Assembly (NCBI RefSeq): GCF_004339465.1
Contig: NZ_SMFY01000001.1
Span: 434,001 to 498,000 of the forward strand
Length of the DNA stretch: 64,000 nucleotides
Reading direction: 5' to 3'
Source of the DNA: Ancylobacter aquaticus
Lineage (GTDB): Bacteria; Pseudomonadota; Alphaproteobacteria; Rhizobiales; Xanthobacteraceae
Made by a program: the position numbers and the translations under genes. Shown piece after piece: positions 33,576 to 42,000 of this stretch. The stretch's first letter is position 1; the number at the start of each line of letters is the position of its first letter. The notes under the pieces are model-generated. The model saw only the letters and a program-made list of their open reading frames with translations. It searched no databases and was not told the DNA's origin.

Positions 33576-34611
33576 AGGGCTCGATGTCCGCCGTGCGGAT
33601 CAGCGAACCGAGCATCCGCTTGCGCTTGGCCTCGTAGTAGTAGCCCCTGGAATACAGCATCACCGCCCGCTTCTCGTCGCGTCCCGCGACGCGGTAGGCA
33701 TTGGCGAGATAGGCGACCGCGTAGGTCATGTTGGTATTGGCGTCGAGAAGGTCCTTTGGCGCGCCACGGAAGCCGAGGCCCCGCGCCGTGTCGACGCGGA
33801 TCTGCATCAGTCCCCAATAGGGGCCATGGCGCTGCCTCGGGTCGAACCTGCTTTCCCGCCACGCCACACGGCGGACCAGCGCCGCCGGCACATCGAAGCG
33901 CTCCGCGTGGCGCTGGATCAGCGCCTCGATGTGGGCCGGCGCCCGCTCGGCCGTCGGCCGGCTGTTGGCCGGCTCGGGGCTGTCGTCGATGGGCGCTGCG
34001 GCATCCTCGCGCGGGGCGGCGGCCTCCGCTTCGGCTGCAATGTCGGGCATCGCTGCCACGTCTTCCGGCTGGGCCTCGGGCGCCATCGCCAGCGCGGTGG
34101 CGGGCGCCGTTTCCGGGAGGCGCGGAGGCGGCAGCGGCACCAGTGCCGGCAGGATGACGCGGCGCACCTCGGCGAGCCGCTTCGGCGGCAGGGGCACGGG
34201 AGCGGGCACGGGGTCAGAAATGGCGGACGATTCTGCCGCGGACGAATTCGATGCCGGAGATACCCGCATCGGCACCACGATCGTGGTCACATGCCGGGAG
34301 GCTTCGAGTTGCGGCGTCGGTTGTGCCTGCGCCAGCAGCCATCCACCGGTCGGCGCTTCACGCGGCGGCTCTGTCAGCCAACTGAAATAGGAGGGAGCGA
34401 CCAAACCCGCCGGCGCACGCGCAACAGGCGCGAGAAGCGCGGCCGCACTGGCCTTGTCGGGCGCCCGCCCGCCGGGCCGGGCCGGCGTCGCGGGGGACGT
34501 CGCGGGCTGTCCGGCGATGGCGGCCCCTGCCGGCGATGCGTCCGACGGCGAGCCGCTCAGCAGGCACGCGCCCAGCGCCAGCATCGCGACCGCGCGCGGC
34601 CCTGCGTCCAT
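33574..34611 (-). CDS. Lytic transglycosylase, SLT (goose-lysozyme-like) domain, probable lipoprotein or secreted
   Basis: About 345 residues. A hydrophobic N-terminus (residues 6-18, containing LALGAC, a possible lipobox) is followed by a Pro/Ala-rich linker of roughly 200 residues. The C-terminal 110 residues hold the SLT fold: HAERFDVPAALVRRVAWRESRFDP with the catalytic Glu in RES, then YWGLMQIRVDTARGLGF and NMTYAVAYLANAYR. It would cleave peptidoglycan in the periplasm. The start is uncertain: ATG at 34611 is used, while a GTG at 34653 extends the frame; neither has a strong ribosome site. Confidence 0.87.
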   Translation of the reverse strand: MDAGPRAVAMLALGACLLSGSPSDASPAGAAIAGQPATSPATPARPGGRAPDKASAAALLAPVARAPAGLVAPSYFSWLTEPPREAPTGGWLLAQAQPTPQLEASRHVTTIVVPMRVSPASNSSAAESSAISDPVPAPVPLPPKRLAEVRRVILPALVPLPPPRLPETAPATALAMAPEAQPEDVAAMPDIAAEAEAAAPREDAAAPIDDSPEPANSRPTAERAPAHIEALIQRHAERFDVPAALVRRVAWRESRFDPRQRHGPYWGLMQIRVDTARGLGFRGAPKDLLDANTNMTYAVAYLANAYRVAGRDEKRAVMLYSRGYYYEAKRKRMLGSLIRTADIEP

Positions 34612-34701
34612 CCGGTACTGTGCTGTTCGCCATTCCACTCCGTTGCCTAGCACAATTAACCAACGGTCGAAACGCTGTGCTCGCAGCCGACCATGGCGCG
34701 C

Positions 34702-36309
34702 TCACCGCGTCCATGTGGCGAGGCCCTCGGCGTCGAGATAGTCGATCTTCAGTTCGGCGGCCTTGCCGGCCTTCACCACGAAGCGCACGGAAGACAGCGA
34801 GCCATAAGGCGCATTCTCGCTGCGCGGGGCGACCGCAAAAATGTCCCCGTCCCAGTGGGTCAGCGGCATGGACAGCGTGCCGGGGCCGAGAGCCAGCACC
34901 AGGCCATCCTGGCCCTGCGTGATCCGCGCCGGGCCGAAAAAGCTGTTCTCATAGGTGCCCACATAATCGGCCAGCGGCCGGGCTGCCGCCGGCGTCGCCG
35001 GTGCTGTCTTGCCCGCCAGATCGCCGGCGGGGTCGTTGAAGGCCATCAGCCTCGGGTGGAAAAGTTCGTACCAGTCGCGGGTGGGTGCGCCATACTGGAC
35101 GATGTCCATGAAATGGCTGGCGATCGCCTCCGCCGCCCCCACAGGTGCGCCGTTGGTCAGCACCACAATGGCGATGTCGGCAGACGGCAGGAAGCGCACG
35201 AACGTGCCCGCACCCGTTCCAAAGGCGCCGGAATGAGACAGGTCCGGTCGGCCGTTGGCATCCACCGAAACGTTGAAGCCGAAACCATAGAAGCTCGATC
35301 GCGCGCCGATGGTGGGAGCCGGCGAACTGAAGGCCTGCGCCCGAAGGGCCGGCAGCAGTGCGGCGGGCGCGATGAGTTCCCGCCCCTCATGGCGGCCATT
35401 GGCGAGCACCAGCTTCATCCATTCGGCCACGTCGGTCACGCTGGAAGACACGCCCCCGGCCGGCGACTGCGGGTCGGGGTCGCGCTGGTAGAGTGGCGTG
35501 AACCGCCCGGCCTCCAGCGAATGCAGCAGGGCCCTGTTCTCGCGCGTGAGCAGGTACTGATAGCGCGAGCTGGTGGACGTCATGCCCAGCGGCCCATAGA
35601 GCGCCTTCCGGGACAGGTCCTCCCATGACTGGCCCGACGCCCGCGCCACCGCCTCGGCCCCGGTGGTGAGCCCGAAATTGGAATAGGCGTAGGAAATACG
35701 GAACGGCGCCAGCGGTAGCTGGCGCAACCGCTCCAGAATCGCGGCGCGGTCGAAGCCGATGTCTTCGAGCGTGTCGCCGCCCGCGTGCGGCAGGCCGGAG
35801 CGATGCGAAAACAGGTCGCCCACCGTCACATTGGCGCTGACATAGGCGTCGCTGAGTGCGAAGCCGGGCAGGAGCTGCACGACCTTGTCGTCCCATTTCA
35901 CCACACCTGCCGTCACCTGCGCGGCGACGACGGTGGCGGCGATCGGCTTGGACAGCGAGGCCAGCTGGAAGACGGTGTCGGTGTCGATCAAGGCCGGCTT
36001 GCCCTGTTCACGAACGCCGAAGCCGCGCGCGAACACCGTCTTGCCGCCATGCACCACCGCAACGGCTGCCCCCGGGACGCCGCTGCGCTGCATCACGCTG
36101 TCGATCGCCGCCGGCAGATCCGCCAGCGCCCGCTCCGTCCCGCCCCGGGCGAGCGGGACGACGTCTTCCGGCGGGAACGCACCAAGCGTCAGGGGGACGG
36201 TCTGCGCCTGCAGCGGCGGCGCCGTGGAGATCAGCAGGAGGGTGGCGGCGAGCGCCAGGGCTCCCCGGCGGACAAACGAGACGCGCATGGCCAAGCCCCA
36301 GGTATTCAT
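34702..36309 (-). CDS. Exported serine beta-lactamase/esterase-family hydrolase
   Basis: 535 residues. Signal peptide about residues 10-35 (ends APPLQAQT). The beta-lactamase (class C/EstB-like) domain has the SxxK nucleophile (Ser118-Leu-Ser-Lys121 in LASLSKP), the YxN motif (Tyr209-Ser-Asn211) and an HSGAFGTGAG block in place of KTG. The C-terminal 100 residues form an extra domain (DUF3471-like beta structure, YVGTYENSFFGPARITQGQ). These enzymes range from D-aminopeptidases to esterases; true beta-lactam resistance is not implied. ATG at 36309 has GGAGA upstream. Confidence 0.9.
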   Translation of the reverse strand: MNTWGLAMRVSFVRRGALALAATLLLISTAPPLQAQTVPLTLGAFPPEDVVPLARGGTERALADLPAAIDSVMQRSGVPGAAVAVVHGGKTVFARGFGVREQGKPALIDTDTVFQLASLSKPIAATVVAAQVTAGVVKWDDKVVQLLPGFALSDAYVSANVTVGDLFSHRSGLPHAGGDTLEDIGFDRAAILERLRQLPLAPFRISYAYSNFGLTTGAEAVARASGQSWEDLSRKALYGPLGMTSTSSRYQYLLTRENRALLHSLEAGRFTPLYQRDPDPQSPAGGVSSSVTDVAEWMKLVLANGRHEGRELIAPAALLPALRAQAFSSPAPTIGARSSFYGFGFNVSVDANGRPDLSHSGAFGTGAGTFVRFLPSADIAIVVLTNGAPVGAAEAIASHFMDIVQYGAPTRDWYELFHPRLMAFNDPAGDLAGKTAPATPAAARPLADYVGTYENSFFGPARITQGQDGLVLALGPGTLSMPLTHWDGDIFAVAPRSENAPYGSLSSVRFVVKAGKAAELKIDYLDAEGLATWTR

Positions 36310-36572
36310 ACATCGGTCTCCAAGAATCTGCCTGCCCAGGGGGCGGCTGCGTCGGCTCGTCAGGCCGGCAAACAATCGAGGCAATGTTACGCCCACGCGA
36401 TCGACGCGGTCGCGTCACCGCTTTAGTGGCCCAGTCGGCGCACAAGGCATCGAGCAGGTAGGGCACTTTTCAATTGATCCCCCTAGCAGGCAATTGTTTG
36501 CGCAGTGTTTGAAAGCCGCGCCATTGTCCTGCCCCCGCAAGGCGCACGGGAAATGGCGCGGCAAGGGCGGCC

Positions 36573-38183
36573 TCAGGTCGCCGCGATCAGGCCCGTTGCG
36601 CTCACCACAAACGGCGGAATGACATCCGTCCCGTGCAGCCCGGTCAAACGGCCGGCAAGCTCGCGCAGGATGTTGGCGCGCGCCTGCGGCGAGGTGAGAT
36701 GGCGCACCGAGGTCATGTAGGTGTATTCGATCGCGTTGCGGGCCCCGTCGCGACCGGCGGCGATCAGCACATCGCTGACGGCCTTCGGCAGCGGCTGGCC
36801 GGCCGGCGTCACCAGCGCGGCGACCATCACGCTGAGATCCGGCGGCGAATGCGGGCTGTCGAAGGCGAACGACGCTGCCCCCTTCAGCGCCTCGCCGTCG
36901 CCGGCGGCCAGCAAGGCGATGCATTTCAGCACGCGCATATGCAGATCGAACTCGGAACCGGGTTCCGCCATCTCGATGCCGCGATCGAAGAACGCCACCG
37001 CCGCGGCGAACTCGCTGCGCGCTTGCCGGAGTTGCCCGAGCAGCGGCAGGGCGGCGGCAGAGTCCGCCGTGCGGGCAAAGGCGCGCTCGGCAAGATCCTC
37101 CGCCAGTTCCAGATGGCCGCGATTGACGAAATAGAGAAGCTTGGCGGCGGCCAGCATCAGCAGGGGATTGCTCTCGATGAGCGGCAGGCATTCCAGAGCC
37201 GTCGCCTCGATCTCGCTTTCCAGATCGTCGCGCTCGCCCCGGCTGATGCCTGTGAAGGGGTTGGCGAGGACGAGGCGTGCGAACAGATGCAGGCCCCACT
37301 GCAGGGCAATGTCGGCACTGGCCGGATTCTGCTCCCGCGCCGCGCGCAGTTGCAGGCCCTTCTCCAGCCATTTGGGGTTGGAGGTCGACAACAGCGTCGT
37401 CGCCTTGCGGAGGCGAATGTCGAGCGGCTGGTCGGTGGGCGTGCCCAGCCCTTCGGAGGCCTCGGCAAGGCTCCTCTGCAACGCCTCGACGATGGCATGG
37501 GTGGCGCGTTCGACCTCCGGCGGAAGCAACGCCGCGCCGGGGTCTGCGAGTTCGAGACGCGAGGCGCGGATAATGCGCCGGGAGGGCATCTCCCGAAGGG
37601 CGGCCGTGCAATCGAGGCGGCCTTCATTGTCCTGAAGGCTGACATGCAGGACATACCGTGCTGCTGCGCCTTCCTCGCTCCCCGCGACGATCACCGTCTG
37701 CCCCGCGCCGACCTTGTCGGCAATCGCGTCGCGCAACTGTCCGGCGATGACGTCCGCGTGCTTGCCCAGTCCTTGATCACGCCGCGCAACGACAGCGACA
37801 ATTGCCGGAAGCCTGAGCGCCGATCCGAGGCCGGGCCTCGGGGTCGCCGGCGGCAATGAGGTGGCGATCCAGACATAACCCTCGCCATATTGCGTGGCGA
37901 TATATCGAGGGGCTTTCGCGCTGTCGCCGAGCTTTGACCGCAGCCGATTGATGAGAAAATCGACGTTGCGGTCCGAGGTGTCGGAATCCGCCGACGCGAC
38001 GACGTCGAGCAACTGGCTGCGCCGCATCAGGCGATGCGGGTTGCGGGACAAGGCCAGAAGGAGCGATCGCTCGCTGCGGGTGAACCGTATCTGCTTGCCG
38101 TCGCGATGAGCAAACAGGCAGCTGCGATCCATAACGACGTCGCCAAACACCAGGCCTTCTGTCTGCCGCATCCCACATCCCAT
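36573..38183 (-). CDS. CadC/HilA-like winged-helix transcriptional regulator with helical repeat domain
   Basis: 536 residues. Residues about 15-110 are an OmpR-type winged helix (FTRSERSLLLALSRNPHRLMRRSQLLDVVA; RNVDFLINRLRSKLGDSAKAPRYIATQYGEGYVWI). There is no receiver and no convincing membrane helix, so it differs from CadC and resembles HilA. The middle is a TolB/adenylate-cyclase-associated-like region and the rest (about 270-480) is alpha-helical with TPR-like repeats (LAEDLAERAFARTADSAAALPLLGQLRQARSEFAAAVAFFDRGIEMA). Target unknown; neighbours are the serine hydrolase and an autotransporter. ATG at 38171 is an alternative start. Confidence 0.88.
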   Translation of the reverse strand: MGCGMRQTEGLVFGDVVMDRSCLFAHRDGKQIRFTRSERSLLLALSRNPHRLMRRSQLLDVVASADSDTSDRNVDFLINRLRSKLGDSAKAPRYIATQYGEGYVWIATSLPPATPRPGLGSALRLPAIVAVVARRDQGLGKHADVIAGQLRDAIADKVGAGQTVIVAGSEEGAAARYVLHVSLQDNEGRLDCTAALREMPSRRIIRASRLELADPGAALLPPEVERATHAIVEALQRSLAEASEGLGTPTDQPLDIRLRKATTLLSTSNPKWLEKGLQLRAAREQNPASADIALQWGLHLFARLVLANPFTGISRGERDDLESEIEATALECLPLIESNPLLMLAAAKLLYFVNRGHLELAEDLAERAFARTADSAAALPLLGQLRQARSEFAAAVAFFDRGIEMAEPGSEFDLHMRVLKCIALLAAGDGEALKGAASFAFDSPHSPPDLSVMVAALVTPAGQPLPKAVSDVLIAAGRDGARNAIEYTYMTSVRHLTSPQARANILRELAGRLTGLHGTDVIPPFVVSATGLIAAT

Positions 38184-39071
38184 CTGAACGCGTCCCCGCC
38201 TGCCCGGTCAATGTCGCGTGACCCGGCAGAAGAAAGACGTGCGCGCCGCCTAGCGGTCGCGTCTGACATCGAACCTGACCATACGGAATTATGGCCCTTC
38301 AAACAGCAGGCAAATAAGGGCCTGCCATGGGCCCGATCCTGCGGAAATTGCCGGCAAAGAAACGGCGCGGCGGTGGCTGGCAACTCCCGGCCTCGCCGTG
38401 ACGGAAGAGCGGGAAGATTCCGATGGTCCAGACAGGAATATAATACCTTCATACACTTACGTGCTATCGGCACGCCATATTTGGCCATATTTTCAAATAA
38501 TCCGCAAACAATCGCCTGTTATGGGTGGCCTTGAGGTAGTCGCGCCTGCCGGCCTCAATAAGCGTGCAGCAATCGGGAAATGTCGGCCTGGCCTGTGTCA
38601 GGTTCTTCTCTGGAGGATGCGGAGAGCCCGGCACGGGTAAAGCTACGGCAAGCCGTTCCAAGGCGGTGTCATGTTACCTATTCTGATGGGAACGCAGCGT
38701 ATCGGCGCTTAATGCGAGGGGCCATCATTGGCAGCAATGGGGTAGGGGACGATGGCAAATTTTCCATGTGGACGGGCTCGGCCATGGGGGCGCGACGCGC
38801 GGCCGGATACGCAGGGGCCGGGACGAAGACATCTCGTGCATGCCCTGCTCCGAGACCCGGCGCATCCGGCTCCGCCGACCGCTCGCGCACCGGCACTGAT
38901 CGCTAGATCCGTCTGAGGCGCCAGGCCGGATCGGCGGCGACGCTGCTGGACCTCATCCTCTTCATTCATTCGACCGCGGGGCGAAGGCCGGCGCCGCGAT
39001 CGCAGGCCTGCGCGCTGCCCGCCTCGCACAGAGGGACGGCCGCGCCTCGTCGTTCACAGTTTCATGGGAAT
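38184..39071. other. 888-base non-coding region upstream of the autotransporter
   Basis: No convincing gene: the open frames here lack a recognisable family or a ribosome site. The stretch 38430-38530 is notably AT-rich compared with its surroundings and contains GCCATATTT twice exactly ten bases apart (38474 and 38484), so promoters for the divergent CadC-like regulator and the autotransporter are likely here. The rest, 38560-39060, could be a long leader. Confidence 0.55.
38474..38493. promoter_or_regulatory. Direct repeat GCCATATTT at ten-base spacing
   Basis: GCCATATTTG at 38474 and GCCATATTTT at 38484, one helical turn apart, in the AT-rich part of the divergent spacer. It could bind a winged-helix regulator of the OmpR type, which commonly uses ten-base direct repeats; the CadC-like protein encoded next door is such a regulator. 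Confidence 0.4.
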
Positions 39072-42000
39072 ATGCCGATGTCCGCCTCCGTTGCTCCCCT
39101 CCGTCGCCACCGCAACCGCGCGCAGGCCTGGCTCGGCCAGACGGGCCTCTCTTCAGGCGCGGGCAGCAAGCTGCCCGCATTGCTGCTGGCCCTGGGGCTC
39201 GGCATGGCCGCGACGCCGGCACTGGCGGCGAATTTCAATGTCGCCAACGAGGCCCAGCTGGCCGACGCCGTCTCAAAGGCGGCCAATGGCGACACGATCA
39301 CCTTCACAGCCGATATCGAGCTGAGCGGCAAGGGCAAGGCCGGCACCATCACGACCAACGTCACCATCAATGGCAATGGCCACAAGCTGGTGGGCAAGGA
39401 AGGCACGAACGCCAACGGGCTTTATGTCCAGTCCGGCACGGTGACGATCCAGAATCTCGATCTGTCCAACCTGACCACCAAGGGCACGAGTGGCGGAAAT
39501 GGCGGCGGCGGCGGCGGCGGCGGGGCGGGCACGGGCGCCGGACTTTTTGTCGGCGCGGCGGCGAACGTCACCCTCAGCAACGTGATCCTGACGAACAACA
39601 GTGCCGTCGGCGGCAACGGCGGCGTTGGTGTCATTGATGGCAGAGACACCACCTCCCAGGGCGGTGGCGGTGGCGGCAGCGGCCCCAATGCAGGCAACGG
39701 GCAGTCCTCCACAGGCGGCAGCGTTGGGCAGGGCGGCCCCATCGGGGGCGGCGACGGGAATGGCGGCAATGGCCAGTGGGGCGCTGGCGGCGGGGGCAGT
39801 GGAAGTCAGGCAAAAGGTGGCAATGGCGGGTTCGGCGGCGGCGGCGGCGGCTCCCTGGATGCGAACATTGGCACCGGCGGATTTCTCGGGGGTAACGGCG
39901 GCGCGGGCAGGCCTCCTACGAGTGGCTACTCGTGGTTTAACGGTGGTGGTGGCGGCGGCGCGGGAATGGGCGGTGCCATCTTCGTTCAGGATGGCGGCAC
40001 GCTCTCCGTCACCGGCACGCTGACACTTTCGGACAATACTGTCGGGGGCGGAACGGGCGGCAGCAGCAGGGCGGGAGCCGGCGGGATTAGCGGTGCCGCT
40101 GGCGCGAACGGCGGCGCCGCTGGCGCCGGCCTGTTCCTCGCCGGAAACGGCACTCTTGGTCTCTCCTCCGCTGCGGGAGAAACGCAGACGATTTCCGACG
40201 CCATCACCGATCAGACAGGCCTCGGCGGCACCGGCGCCAATGCCGGCAGCTGGGGACTGGTGAAGACCGGCGCCGGCACTCTCACTCTCACCGGCGCCAA
40301 CAGCTATACCGGCGGCACCACGGTGAGCGGCGGCGTGCTGCGCGGCAATTCGACGAGCCTCAAGGGCGGCATCGTCAACAATGCCAGCGTGGTGTTCGAT
40401 CAGCCCGCCGCCGGGACCTATGCCGGGATCATGTCCGGTACCGGGGCGATGACCGTCACCGGTGGCAAGCTGACGCTGACCGGCGCCAACACCTATACCG
40501 GCCTCACCTCGGTGACGGGCAATGGCACGCTTGACCTGACCGCTGCCAACACTCTCGCAGCGGCGAGCACCATAGCTCTCGACAATGGCGCGCTGCTGCT
40601 TGGCAGCGGGGTCGGCATCACCAACGCCATTACAGTCACGAACCGGGGTAGCCTCGGCTCAAGCGGCGGCATTGCGACCGTGGGCGGCGTCATCAGCGGC
40701 GCCGGCGCGGTGGACGTCAATGCCGGCACCGTCGCTCTCGCGGCCAACAACACCTTCAGCGGCGGCCTGAACGTCACCGGCGGCGCAACGGCGCTGTTTA
40801 CCGCCGATGCCAATCTCGGCGCCGTCGGTGGGGCGGTCACGGTGACAGAGGGCGGCATGGTCGGCGCGGCGGCGAATGCGGCGGCGAATTTCACCACGAA
40901 CCGCAACCTGACCGTCACCGGCACAGGCGGCATTTCCGGCGCGCAGCACGCCGTGAACTGGAGCGGCGCCATCGGCGGCACCGGGACTCTGGTCGTCAGC
41001 GGTGCGAATGTCGTTGAACTCAGCGGGACCAACACCTATTCCGGCGGAACCTCGATCCAGGGCGGCGCCCTGAAGGTGGACTCCGACGCACGGCTCGGGG
41101 ATGCCGCCGGCACGCTGGCATTCTCCAACAACGGCCGCCTGCTGGCCTCCCAGTCCTTCACCACCGGACGGGCCATCAATGTGGGCACCGGCGGAGGCGG
41201 TTTCGAACTGGGGGCGGGAACGACCCTCGGCCTGAGCGGCGCGATCACCGGCGGCGTGGTCAACCAGACGGGCCAGGGCACGCTCGTCGTCACCGGCGCC
41301 AACTCTCACGCCGGCTTCGCGAATTATGGCGGCACCCTGCAGGGCAATTCCTCCTCGCTCGGGCGGGCCATCCGGTTCGACAGCGACGCCGCGAACACCA
41401 CGTCCCGCCAGGTGGTTTTCGCCCAGGCCACGGACGGCACCTTCACCGGCAATATCGGCGGCACCGGCTCGACCCCGGGTCTTGGCAACGTCGTCAAAAC
41501 CGGCGCCGGCAAGCTCACCCTGACGGGCGAGAGCAACTTCACGTCCCAGACTGCCGGCACGGCCGAATTCCAGGTGCAGGAAGGGACGTTGCAGGGCAAC
41601 AGCAAGAGCCTCGCCGGCAATATCGAGAACAATGCGGCGCTGATCTTCGACCAGTCCTTCGACGGCACCTATGGCGGCGCGATCACCGGCACCGGCGCGA
41701 TCACCGTCAGTGGCGCCGGCAAGCTCGCCCTTGGCGCCACCAGCACGATTGCGGGCGCCACCACGGTCTCGGGCGGCGGCACCCTCGTCACCACCACCGC
41801 CAGCAATTTTGGCGCGGGGTCGACCCTCGGCCTCAATGGCGGCACGCTGATGCTTGGCACGGGGGCGACCGCGTTCGACAAGGCGATCACCATCACCGGC
41901 ATCGGCGGCCTCGCTGCAACGGGCGGCACCACCCCCAACGACGCCGTCGCGACCATGAGCGGCGTCATCAGCGGCTCCGGCCAGCTGGACGTCAACAGCA

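Noticed and set aside
34702..36309. Antibiotic-resistance beta-lactamase
   Set aside because: The SxxK and YxN motifs are present but the family includes many peptidases and esterases, there is an additional C-terminal domain, and no AmpR-type regulator is nearby.
38580..38680. Possible riboswitch: GGAGAGCCCGGCACGGG-like segment upstream of the autotransporter
   Set aside because: It resembles a GGAGAG element of glycine riboswitches only superficially; the conserved second half and a consistent pairing scheme are absent.
38580..38906. 108-codon open frame on the plus strand upstream of the autotransporter
   Set aside because: Composition is Arg/Gly/Ser-rich as expected from GC-rich non-coding DNA, there is no ribosome site and no recognisable family content.
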